Assembly (NCBI RefSeq): GCF_041438805.1
Contig: NZ_CP109190.1
Location: forward strand, 3,658,001-3,722,000
Source: Streptomyces sp. NBC_01707
Lineage (GTDB): Bacteria > Actinomycetota > Actinomycetes > Streptomycetales > Streptomycetaceae
Direction: 5' to 3'
Length of the DNA stretch: 64,000 nt
Shown: positions 54,217 to 63,100 of the stretch, one piece after another
How positions within the stretch are numbered: position 1 is the first letter of the stretch
How the letters are laid out: every line of letters starts with the position of its first letter
Notes under the pieces: model-generated
Told to the model about the DNA's origin: nothing
Databases searched by the model: none
What the model saw: the letters and a program-made list of their open reading frames with translations, nothing else
Translations under genes and position numbers: made by a program

Positions 54217-55695
54217 TCAATTGCCCGGATCCGGCCTTGCCGGCAGGCGTAGTTCGAAACGGGCACCACCTTCCGGAGATCGGGTGACCGTCAGGGTGCC
54301 CTGATGCCGGCGGGCCACGTCTCTCGCTATGGCGAGGCCCAGGCCCGCGCCGCCCTCGTCGCGGCTGCGGGCGTCGTCCAGGCGCACGAAGCGTTCGAAG
54401 ATCCGCTCACGCTCGGGCTCGGGGACGCCCGGCCCGTCGTCGCCGACCGCGACCACCACGCCGCCACGTTCCGTGCGCACCGAGACGGCGACCGAACTCT
54501 CCGCGTGACGCTCCGCGTTGTCCAGCAGATTGCCGATGATTCGCGCCAACTGACTACGCGAGCCGGTGACTTCGAGGGGCTGCGACGGCGGTACGGACAC
54601 CGCCACCGGGATCCGGTCGCCGGTGCGCTGCGAGACCTCCTCGTGGACGAGCGCGCCGATGTCCAGCCGGGTGCTCCCCGGCCGCTCCCCCGCGTCCAGC
54701 CGGGCCAGCAGCAACAGATCGGCTGCCAGCGCCTGGAGCCGGACGGTGTCCGTGACCGCGCCGGGCACGTCCAGCAGCTCCGGATGGGCCGCGCCCACCT
54801 CCAACTGTGTGCGCAGGGACGCGATCGGGCTGCGCAGCTCGTGCGAGGCGTCCGCGACGAAGCGCCGCTGACGGTCGACCGAGGCCTCCAGCGCGGTCAG
54901 GGTCTCGTTGGTGGTACGGGCCAGCCGGGCGATCTCGTCGCGCGAACCGGGCTCGGGCACCCGCCGGGACAGATCCTCGGACGCCGTGATCGCGGACATC
55001 TCCGCCCGGATGCCCTCGACGGGCCGCAGCGCGCGCCGTGTCATCAGCCAGGTCACCGCGGCGACGATCAGCAGCATGACGGGCAGGCCGATCAGCATCG
55101 CGCGGCGCACGCTGCCCACCGCTCTCTGTTCGGTGGCGAGCGGGGCGCCCGCGTGGACGGTCAGGGTCACACCGGCGCCGGTGGTCGCGGAGACCGAGGC
55201 GAAGCGGTAGTCGGCCCTGTCGCCGTCGACGGTGGCGGCGCCGTTGGTGAAGTCCGGGTCGTCGGTGGAGACTTCGCCACGGGCGGGAATGCCGACGTTC
55301 GCGTCGTCGTCGCCCCGGTCCTCGCCCCCGTGCCGGTCGCCTCCGCCGTCGTCGTCGGTGCCGGCACTCGTCGGCAGGGCGGACACCTGGGGCTTGACCC
55401 GGTCCGTGCCCGTGCCGGTGATCGCCACCAGGTCGTCGGACACGGCCACCAGCCGCCCGTCCTCGTCGATCACCTGGACCGGGTGCTCCTCCGCGTCGGG
55501 CAGGTCCAGCTGGTGGACCGGCACATCGAGGGCCAGCTGTCCGGCGACCTCACGGGCCGCCACCTCCGCCTGGAGGCCCGCCTGGTCGGTGAGATTGGCG
55601 CGCAGGACGAGGAGCACGGCGAGCCCGGCGCCGATCAGAGCGACCGCGACCACCACCGTGGCCCCGAGCGCTGCCCTGGCCCGCACGGATCTCAC
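54217..55695 (-). CDS. OmpR-class sensor histidine kinase with acidic sensor loop
   Basis: The 492-residue kinase has a membrane helix (9-32), an extracytoplasmic sensor of about 165 residues, a second helix (199-219), HAMP, a HisKA motif RRFVADASHELRSPIASLRT with phospho-His285 and an ATPase domain (NLLDNAERHA, GDDGPGVPE, GAGLGLAIARDV). Residues 111-133 of the sensor are a Gly/Asp/Glu/His run (DDDGGGDRHGGEDRGDDD) suited to binding cations. The GTG start overlaps the response-regulator stop by 4 bases. A PepSY protein with a similar Asp/His-rich composition is encoded divergently. Confidence 0.92.
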   Translation of the reverse strand: MRSVRARAALGATVVVAVALIGAGLAVLLVLRANLTDQAGLQAEVAAREVAGQLALDVPVHQLDLPDAEEHPVQVIDEDGRLVAVSDDLVAITGTGTDRVKPQVSALPTSAGTDDDGGGDRHGGEDRGDDDANVGIPARGEVSTDDPDFTNGAATVDGDRADYRFASVSATTGAGVTLTVHAGAPLATEQRAVGSVRRAMLIGLPVMLLIVAAVTWLMTRRALRPVEGIRAEMSAITASEDLSRRVPEPGSRDEIARLARTTNETLTALEASVDRQRRFVADASHELRSPIASLRTQLEVGAAHPELLDVPGAVTDTVRLQALAADLLLLARLDAGERPGSTRLDIGALVHEEVSQRTGDRIPVAVSVPPSQPLEVTGSRSQLARIIGNLLDNAERHAESSVAVSVRTERGGVVVAVGDDGPGVPEPERERIFERFVRLDDARSRDEGGAGLGLAIARDVARRHQGTLTVTRSPEGGARFELRLPARPDPGN

Positions 55696-56360
55696 AGCGC
55701 CTCCAGCCGGTAGCCGGCGCCGCGCACCGTGCGGATGGCCGCGGCGGAGAGCTTGCGCCGCAGCGCGCTCACGTACACCTCGACGATGTTCGGGTCCCCG
55801 TCGTACGCGAAGTCCCAGACGTGTTCCAGGATGTCCGCCTTGCTGACCACCTGCCCCGCCCGCAGGGCCAGCTGCTCCAGCACGGCGAACTCCTTGGCCG
55901 TGAGCGTGACTTCGTCACCGCCCAGGTGGACGCGGCGGGCGGCGGTGTCCATCCGCAGTGCGCCGACGGTGAGCACGGGCGAGGCGGAACCGCCGCCCCG
56001 GCGCCGCAACAGTGCCCGGATCCGGGCGACCAGCACCACGTACGAGAACGGCTTGGTCAGATAGTCGTCGGCGCCGGTGTCCAGCCCCTCCGCCTCGTCG
56101 TACTCCCCGTCCTTCGCCGTCAGCATCAGGATCGGCACCTCGTGGCCGGCGGCGCGCAGGGCGGCGCAGACCCGGTAGCCGTTCATCCCCGGCAGCATGA
56201 TGTCGAGCACGACGAGGTCGTACGCCCCCTCACCCGCCCGGTGCAGCCCTTCGAGGCCGTCGTGCACGACGTCCACGGCGAAGCCCTCGGCGGTGAGTCC
56301 CCCGGCCAGGGACCTCGCCAGCCGCTTCTCGTCCTCCACTATCAACAGACGCATACGCAC
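55692..56360 (-). CDS. OmpR-family response regulator
   Basis: The 222-residue regulator has a receiver domain (phospho-Asp53 in LVVLDIMLPGMNG, Lys in LTKPFS) and an OmpR/PhoB winged helix (LTAKEFAVLEQLALRAGQVV, ending VRGAGYRLEAL). The start is GTG 56360 or ATG 56354; neither has a clear ribosome binding site. It is first in the operon with the kinase. CTTCAGG repeats 17-55 bases upstream are its likely binding boxes, shared with the divergent PepSY gene. Confidence 0.94.
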   Translation of the reverse strand: MRMRLLIVEDEKRLARSLAGGLTAEGFAVDVVHDGLEGLHRAGEGAYDLVVLDIMLPGMNGYRVCAALRAAGHEVPILMLTAKDGEYDEAEGLDTGADDYLTKPFSYVVLVARIRALLRRRGGGSASPVLTVGALRMDTAARRVHLGGDEVTLTAKEFAVLEQLALRAGQVVSKADILEHVWDFAYDGDPNIVEVYVSALRRKLSAAAIRTVRGAGYRLEAL

Positions 56361-56376
56361 AGAGTGGCAAACGGAA

Positions 56377-56415
56377 CCTGAAGACGGCTTCAGGTCGCTT
56401 CAGGCTGCGTTCAGC
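56377..56415. promoter_or_regulatory. CTTCAGG direct repeats between response regulator and PepSY gene
   Basis: CTTCAGG at 56388 and 56398 and GTTCAGC at 56409 repeat every 10-11 bases, with an inverted copy CCTGAAG at 56377. OmpR-type regulators bind such one-turn-spaced direct repeats. Confidence 0.7.
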
Positions 56416-56474
56416 ATCGGTGCGCCACGGTGGTTCACGTTGCACACGGGCAACCCACATCGGGAGGAACCCTC

Positions 56475-56969
56475 ATGAAGCACAGGATCGCCATCGCCGC
56501 CGTCACCGCGGCCGTACTCATCGGCGGCGGGACCGCCACGGCCGCCGCCTTCGCCGACGACAGCGGCCGGGACAGCCACGACAGCGCGAAGGTACTCGGC
56601 AAGCACACCTCCGACGACGACAACAAGGTGCTCGGCAGGCACACTTCCGACGACGACACCGCCGACGACCGCGGCCGGCACACGACACGGCCGACCCCTG
56701 TCACGCGCTCCGCCGCGATCGACGCCGCTCTGCGCTCGGCGCCGGGCACGGTCACCTCGATCGAGCTCGACGACGCCGACCGGAGCGGAGGAGCCCCGCA
56801 CTGGGAGATCGAGATCAACGGCAAGGACGGCAGGCACCACGAGCTCGACGTGGACGCCAGGACCGCCGCGGTCACCCCCGACCACTCGGACGACGACCGC
56901 CGCGGGCACGACCGGCACGGGGACGACCACCGCGGGGACGACCGGCACGACGACCGCGACGACGACTGA
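56475..56969 (+). CDS. Exported PepSY-domain protein, Asp/His-rich
   Basis: The 164-residue protein has a signal peptide (MKHRIAIAAVTAAVLIGGGT, site near AFA-DDS), and a segment with an imperfect internal repeat (KVLGKHTSDDD then KVLGRHTSDDD). A PepSY domain (AAIDAALRSAPGTVTSIELD, then WEIEINGKDGRHHELDVD) precedes a tail made almost only of Asp, Arg and His. It is likely a periplasm-side cation buffer or an inhibitor or sensor partner. Divergent placement from the two-component system with CTTCAGG repeats between suggests that it is a regulon member. The ATG follows GGGAGGAA. Confidence 0.85.
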   Translation: MKHRIAIAAVTAAVLIGGGTATAAAFADDSGRDSHDSAKVLGKHTSDDDNKVLGRHTSDDDTADDRGRHTTRPTPVTRSAAIDAALRSAPGTVTSIELDDADRSGGAPHWEIEINGKDGRHHELDVDARTAAVTPDHSDDDRRGHDRHGDDHRGDDRHDDRDDD

Positions 56970-57231
56970 TCAGGCCCCGCAGCCCGACAGCGCCGTCCCG
57001 TCGGCGAAGTCGGAAGAACACCACGTCGTCCCGCGCGACCAGCTCCGGCTCGGCCCTCCCCCATGGGCCGGCCGGAGCGGAGCCTCACACTCCTGCTGTT
57101 GGCGTCTCCCTCGGCCTACAGGTCGTACGACTCCGGCGAGCTGTCTGCGGACGCCGCCCGCCATCGACGCGTCCTCGGCGCACACCGCCCCGGGCGGAAG
57201 GCGGCCCGCACGCCGCCCGCCGCCCCGGGTG

Positions 57232-58188
57232 TCAGGCCCCGGTGATTCCCGCCACCAGTTCGTCCGCCGCGGTGTACGGGTCCAGGCGGCCCGCCACGAT
57301 GCGTTCGGCCAGGGAGTCCAGGCGGCGGTCGCCGTGGAGGTCGTCGATGCGTTCGCGGAGTCTGGTGACCGCGATCGTCTCGACCTCGCGGGCCGCGCGC
57401 GCCGCCCGCCGCTCGGCGAGGACGCCGTGCTCCTCCATCCACGCCCGGTGCTTCTCCAGCGCCTCGACGACCTCGTCGATGCCCTCGCCCCGGGCGGCGA
57501 CCGTCTTCACGATCGGCGGCCGCCAGTCGCCGGGCCCCCGGGACTCCCCGAGGCCCAGCATGTGGTTGAGCTCACGCGCGGTGGCGTCCGCACCGTCACG
57601 GTCGGCCTTGTTGACGACGTACACATCGCCGATCTCCAGGATTCCGGCCTTCGCCGCCTGGATGCCGTCGCCCATGCCCGGGGCGAGCAGGACCACGGAG
57701 GTGTCGGCCTGGGAGGCGATCTCCACCTCCGACTGGCCGACGCCGACCGTCTCCACCAGGATCACGTCGCAGCCGGCCGCGTCCAGCACCCGGATCGCCT
57801 GCGGCGCCGACCAGGCGAGGCCGCCGAGATGTCCGCGGGTGGCCATGGAACGGATGTAGACGCCGGGGTCGGAGGCGTGCTCCGACATCCGGACGCGGTC
57901 GCCGAGGAGCGCACCCCCGGAGAACGGCGACGACGGGTCGACAGCCAGCACACCGACGCGCTTGCCGGCCCGCCGGTACGCCGAGACGAGCGCGGACGTG
58001 GAGGTCGACTTGCCGACACCGGGCGAACCGGTCAGGCCGACGACGTACGCGTTCCCGGCCAGCGGCGCGAGGGCCGCCATCACCTCGCGCAGCTGCGGCG
58101 ACGCCCCCTCCACCAGCGAGATGAGCCGGGCCACGGCCCGCGGCCGGCCCTCACGGGCCTGCTCGACCAGGGTGGGGACGTCCACCAT
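57232..58188 (-). CDS. meaB: MeaB-type G-protein chaperone of B12 mutases
   Basis: The 318-residue GTPase (MeaB/ArgK family) loads and protects adenosylcobalamin in acyl-CoA mutases. Motifs are the P-loop GLTGSPGVGKST (51-62), LAVDPSSPFSGGALLGDRVR, VETVGVGQSE and the NKAD specificity motif. ATG 58188 has GGAGCGG upstream. It lies 44 bases downstream of the thiolase gene, probably in one operon, and would serve IcmA and methylmalonyl-CoA mutase. Confidence 0.95.
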   Translation of the reverse strand: MVDVPTLVEQAREGRPRAVARLISLVEGASPQLREVMAALAPLAGNAYVVGLTGSPGVGKSTSTSALVSAYRRAGKRVGVLAVDPSSPFSGGALLGDRVRMSEHASDPGVYIRSMATRGHLGGLAWSAPQAIRVLDAAGCDVILVETVGVGQSEVEIASQADTSVVLLAPGMGDGIQAAKAGILEIGDVYVVNKADRDGADATARELNHMLGLGESRGPGDWRPPIVKTVAARGEGIDEVVEALEKHRAWMEEHGVLAERRAARAAREVETIAVTRLRERIDDLHGDRRLDSLAERIVAGRLDPYTAADELVAGITGA

Positions 58189-58232
58189 TACCGCTCCGTT
58201 CGGTTCGCTCTGCAGCTGCGTACGTACGACTA

Positions 58233-59435
58233 CTACTTGCCCGGCACGCGAATGATCAGCGCATCGCCCTGGCCGCCACCGCCGCACAGCGCTGCCGCAC
58301 CCGTGCCGCCGCCACGCCTCTTCAGCTCCAGCGCCAGGTGCAGCACCACACGCGCGCCGGACATCCCGATCGGGTGACCCAGCGCGATCGCTCCGCCGTT
58401 GACGTTCACCTTTTCCGGGGAGACGCCGAGGTCCTTCATCGACTGGACGGCGACGGCCGCGAACGCCTCGTTGATCTCGATGAGGTCGAGGTCCTCGACG
58501 GCGAGGCCGTCCTTCTTCAGCGCGTGCTTGATCGCGTTGGACGGCTGCGACTGCAGCGAGTTGTCCGGGCCCGCCACATTGCCGTGTGCGCCGATCTCGG
58601 CGATCCAGTCCAGGCCCAGCTCCTCGGCCTTGGCCTTGCTCATCACGACGACCGCCGCGGCGCCGTCGGAGATCTGCGAGGAGGTACCGGCGGTGATCGT
58701 GCCGTCCTTGGTGAAGGCCGGGCGCAGCTTGCCGAGGGACTCGACGGTCGTCTCGGCGCGGATGCCCTCGTCCTTGGAGAAGAGGACCGGGTCGCCCTTG
58801 CGCTGCGGGATCTCGACCGGGGTGATCTCGGCCTCGAAGAGACCGTTCTTCTGGGCGGCGGCGGCGCGCTGGTGGGAGAGGGCGCCGATCGCGTCCTGGT
58901 CCAGGCGGTTCAGACCGAGACGGGTGTTGTGCTTCTCGGTGGATTCACCCATCGGGATGTTCTCGTACGCGTCGGTCAGACCGTCGTACGCCATCGAGTC
59001 GAGCATCTCGATCGCGCCGTACTTGTAGCCCTCGCGGGACTTCGGGAGCAGGTGCGGGGCGTTGGTCATGGACTCCTGGCCACCGGCGACCACGACGTCG
59101 AACTCGCCGGCGCGGATCAGCTGGTCGGCCAGCGCGATGGCGTCGAGCCCGGACAGACACACCTTGTTGACGGTGAGTGCCGGAACGTTCATCGGGATGC
59201 CGGCCTTGACCGCGGCCTGGCGTGCCGGGATCTGCCCGGCCCCGGCCTGGAGCACCTGGCCCATGATCACGTACTCGACCTGGTCGCCGCCGATGCCGGC
59301 CCGGTCCAGCGCCGCCTTGATGGCGAAGCCTCCGAGGTCGGCTGCGGAGAAGCTCTTCAGGGAGCCGAGAAGACGCCCCATGGGCGTACGGGCGCCCGCG
59401 ACGATCACTGAGGTGGTACCGGTCGTTCCAGACAT
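58233..59435 (-). CDS. Acetyl-CoA C-acetyltransferase (thiolase)
   Basis: The 400-residue biosynthetic-type thiolase condenses two acetyl-CoA to acetoacetyl-CoA or runs in reverse in fatty acid breakdown. Catalytic residues are Cys93 ([10 protein letters not shown]), His354 ([11 protein letters not shown]) and Cys384 ([12 protein letters not shown]). The ATG has AAGGGG upstream. It is divergent from mce and upstream of meaB, within a cluster for short-chain acyl-CoA conversion. Confidence 0.95.
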   Translation of the reverse strand: MSGTTGTTSVIVAGARTPMGRLLGSLKSFSAADLGGFAIKAALDRAGIGGDQVEYVIMGQVLQAGAGQIPARQAAVKAGIPMNVPALTVNKVCLSGLDAIALADQLIRAGEFDVVVAGGQESMTNAPHLLPKSREGYKYGAIEMLDSMAYDGLTDAYENIPMGESTEKHNTRLGLNRLDQDAIGALSHQRAAAAQKNGLFEAEITPVEIPQRKGDPVLFSKDEGIRAETTVESLGKLRPAFTKDGTITAGTSSQISDGAAAVVVMSKAKAEELGLDWIAEIGAHGNVAGPDNSLQSQPSNAIKHALKKDGLAVEDLDLIEINEAFAAVAVQSMKDLGVSPEKVNVNGGAIALGHPIGMSGARVVLHLALELKRRGGGTGAAALCGGGGQGDALIIRVPGK

Positions 59436-59570
59436 GAGGCACGGCCCCTTGGATTAGATGTGAACGAGGGTTTACTCGAATGTACTGAGCGGTACCCCGC
59501 CCGTCATCCGGCAGCGGGTGTGATCGCGCGCACGTTGCGTAACCATCGGTTGGGCGCTCCACTGTTGTCC

Positions 59571-59999
59571 ATGCTGACGCGAATCGACCACATCGGGATC
59601 GCCTGTTTCGACCTCGACAGGACTGTCGAGTTCTACCGCTCGACCTATGGCTTCGAAGTGTTCCACTCCGAGGTCAACGAGGAGCAGGGCGTGCGGGAGG
59701 CCATGCTCAAGATCAATGAGACCTCGGACGGCGGTGCCTCGTACCTCCAGTTGCTCGAACCCACTCGCGAGGACTCGGCCGTCGGTAAATGGCTGGCCAA
59801 GAACGGCGAGGGGGTCCACCACATCGCCTTCGGCACCGCGGACGTCGACGCGGACGCCGCGGACATCCGTTCCAAGGGCGTCCGGGTGCTGTACGACGAG
59901 CCCAGGACCGGGTCGATGGGGTCCCGGATCACCTTTCTGCACCCCAAGGACTGCCACGGCGTCCTCACCGAACTGGTCACGTCCGCAGCGGAGCACTGA
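59571..59999 (+). CDS. mce: Methylmalonyl-CoA epimerase
   Basis: The 142-residue VOC-fold enzyme interconverts (R)- and (S)-methylmalonyl-CoA. Metal ligands by alignment with known epimerases are His7, Gln60, His84 and Glu134. The ATG at 59571 begins the conserved LTRIDHIGIACFDLD; upstream in-frame codons lack family similarity, and no strong ribosome binding site is visible. It lies just upstream of scy, as in other streptomycetes. Confidence 0.95.
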   Translation: MLTRIDHIGIACFDLDRTVEFYRSTYGFEVFHSEVNEEQGVREAMLKINETSDGGASYLQLLEPTREDSAVGKWLAKNGEGVHHIAFGTADVDADAADIRSKGVRVLYDEPRTGSMGSRITFLHPKDCHGVLTELVTSAAEH

Positions 60000-60100
60000 C
60001 CTCCGGATACCTGGCCCGGTAGAGTGGGCGATTCCGGGCCGGGGCCGGGTCGGGGCCGCGCCGCGTCCCCAGCCGTTGATCTGTCACCATTCCCCGGGGG

Positions 60101-60120
60101 ACCGTTCGCCGGCGAACGGT
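60101..60120. promoter_or_regulatory. Perfect 20-bp palindrome upstream of scy
   Basis: ACCGTTCGCC is followed by its exact reverse complement, ending 44 bases before the scy GTG. It lies downstream of a possible -10 TAGAGT (60020-60025), so it would be in the leader, as an operator or RNA hairpin. Confidence 0.6.
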
Positions 60121-60164
60121 ACTCGTTTGGAGAGTTGCGACCAGGGGACGGATGGGACCGCGCA

Positions 60165-63100
60165 GTGCGGGGCTACGAACGCCAGGAGAGCCACCGAGCT
60201 GACGACGACCACCTCTCGCGGTTCGAAGCCGAGATGGATCGGCTGAAGACCGACCGGGAGAAGGCCGTCCAGCACGCCGAGGACCTCGGTTACCAGGTCG
60301 AGGTCTTGCGCGCCAAGCTGCATGAGGCTCGGCGCAATCTCGCGACCCGTCCCGCGTACGACAGCGCGGACATCGGCTACCAGGCCGAACAGCTGCTCCG
60401 TAATGCCCAGATCCAGGCTGAGCAGCTGCGGACCGACGCCGAGCGCGAGCTCCGTGACGCCCGGGCGCAGACGCAGCGGATCCTGCAGGAGCACGCCGAA
60501 CACCAGGCGCGGCTGCAGGCCGAGCTGCACAACGAGGCCGTGCAGCGGCGTCAGCAGCTCGACCAGGAGCTCGCGGAGCGCCGCCAGACCGTCGAGTCGC
60601 ACGTCAACGAGAACGTCGCCTGGGCCGAGCAGCTGCGGGCACGGACCGAGTCCCAGGCCCGCCGGCTGCTCGACGAGTCGCGGGCCGAGGCCGAGCAGTC
60701 CATGGCCGCCGCCCGCGCCGAGGCCGTCCGGCTCGCGGACGAGACCCGGCAGCGGCTCGGCTCCGAGGCGGAGTCCGCCCGCGCCGAGGCCGAGACGATC
60801 CTGCTGCGCGCCCGCAAGGACGCCGAGCGGCTGCTCAACGCCGCGTCCAACCAGGCGCAGGAGGCCACCAGCCACGCCGAGCAGCTGCGTACGTCGACGA
60901 ACGCGGAGACCGAGCAGACCCGGCAGCAGACCGCCGAGCTGAACCGGGCCGCCGAGCAGCGCATGCAGGAGGCCGAGACGCAGCTGCGCGAGGCCCGCCT
61001 GGAGGCCGAGAAGGTCCTCACGGAGGCGAAGGAGGCCGCGGTCAAGCGGCTGGCCGGCGCCGAGTCGCAGAACGAGCAGCGCACCCGCACGGCAAAGTCG
61101 GAGATCGCCCGGCTGGTCGGCGAGGCCACGAAGGACGCCGAGGCGCTGAAGGCGGAGGCCGAGCAGGCGCTCGCCGACGCCCGCGCCGAGGCTGAGCGGC
61201 TCACGTCCGAGGCGAGCGAGAAGGCCCGCACAGCGGCCGCCGAGGACACCGCGGCCCAGCTCGCCAAGGCGGCCAGGACCGCCGAGGAGGTGCTGACCAA
61301 GGCGTCCGAGGACGCGAAGTCCACCACCCGGGCGGCGAGCGAGGAGGCCGAGCGGATCCGCCACGAGGCGGAGGCCGAGGCGGACCGGCTGCGCGGCGAG
61401 GCGGCGGAGCAGGCCGACCAGCTCAAGGGCGCGGCCAAGGACGACACCAAGGAGTACCGGGCCAAGACGGTCGAGCTGCAGGAGGAGGCGCGCAGGCTGC
61501 GCGGCGAGGCCGAGCAACTGCGCTCCGAGGCGGTCGCCGAGGGCGAGCGGATCCGCGGCGAGGCCCGCCGCGAGGCCGTCCAGCAGATCGAGGAGGGCGC
61601 GAAGACCGCCGAGGAACTGCTGTCCAAGGCGAAGGCGGACGCGGAGGAGCTGCGGAACGCCGCGGGCACCGAGAGCGAACGGGTCCGTGCCGAGGCGATC
61701 GAGCGCGCCACGGTGCTGCGCAAGCAGGCCGAGGAGGCCTTGGAGCGGGCCCGCGCAGAGGCCGAGCGGCTGCGTACCGAGTCCGAGGAGCAGGCGGAGT
61801 CCACCACGACCGCGGCCGAGCAGGCGGCGGCGGAGCTCCGTGAGGAGACCGAGCGCGCGGTCGCGGCCCGGCACGCCGAGGCGGCCGACGAGCTGATCCG
61901 GCTGCACACCGAGGCCGAGACCCGGGTCACCACCGCCGAACAGGCGCTCACGGACGCGCGCGCCGAGGCGGAGCGGATCCGGCGCGAGACGAACGAGGAG
62001 TCCGAGCGGCTGCGTGCCGAGGCCGCCGAGCGGCTGCGCACCCTGCAGGAGCAGTCCGAGACCGAGGCCGAGCGGCTGCGCGACGAGGCGGCGGCGGACG
62101 CGTCGCGGTCCCGCGCGGAAGGCGAGGCCGTCGCCGTACGGCTGCGCAGCGAGGCGGCCGCCGAGGCGGAGCGGCTCAGGACCGAGGCACAGGAGAGCGC
62201 CGACCGGGTGCGGTCCGAGGCCGCGGCCGCGGCCGAGCGGGTCGGCACCGAGGCCGCCGAGGCACTGGCCGCCGCCCAGGAGGAGGCGAACCGGCGCCGT
62301 CGCGAGGCCGAGGAGACCCTCGACGCCGCGCGCACGGAGGCCACCCAGGAGCGCGAGCGGGCCCGCGAGCAGAGCGAGGAGCTCCTCGCCTCCGCCCGCA
62401 AGCGGGTCGAGGAGGCGCAGGCCGAGGCCCAGCGGCTGGTCGGCGAGGCGGACGCCCGGGCGACCGAGATGGTCTCCGCCGCCGAGCAGACCGCCCAGCA
62501 GGTACGGGATTCGGTCTCCGGGCTCCAGGAGCAGGCCGAGGCGGAGATCGCCGGGCTGCGTTCCACCGCCGAGCACGTCGCGGAGCGGACGAAGTCCGAG
62601 GCGCAGGAGGAGGCGGACCGGGTCCGCGCCGACGCGTACGCCGAGCGGGAGCGGGCCGGCGAGGACTCGGCGCGTATCCGCCGGGAGGCCCAGGAGGAGT
62701 CCGAGGCCGCGAAGTCGATGGCCGAGCGGACCGTCAGCGACGCGATCACCGAGTCGGAGCGCCTGCGCACGGACACCGCGGAGTACAGCCAGCGGATGCG
62801 TACCGAGGCGTCGGACGCGCTGGCGGCGGCCGAGCAGGACGCCGCGCGCAGCCGCGCGGAGGCCCGCGAGGACGCCAACCGGATGCGTTCGGACGCCGCG
62901 GCCCAGGTCGACCGGCTGGTGGGCGAGTCGACGGGCGAGGCCGAGCGGATCCTCACCGAGGCGACGCAGCAGGCGACCGAGCTCGTCGGCGACGCCACCA
63001 ACGAGGCGGAGCGACTGCGTGCGGAGGCGGCAGCCACCGTCGGCTCGGCCCAGGAACACGCGGCCCGTACCCGCGAGGAGTCGGAGCGGGTGCGCGCCGA

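Noticed and set aside
56970..57231. Possible small gene between the PepSY gene and meaB (for example a 60-codon frame at 57063)
   Set aside because: No ribosome binding site and no coherent codon bias; treated as an intergenic convergent spacer.
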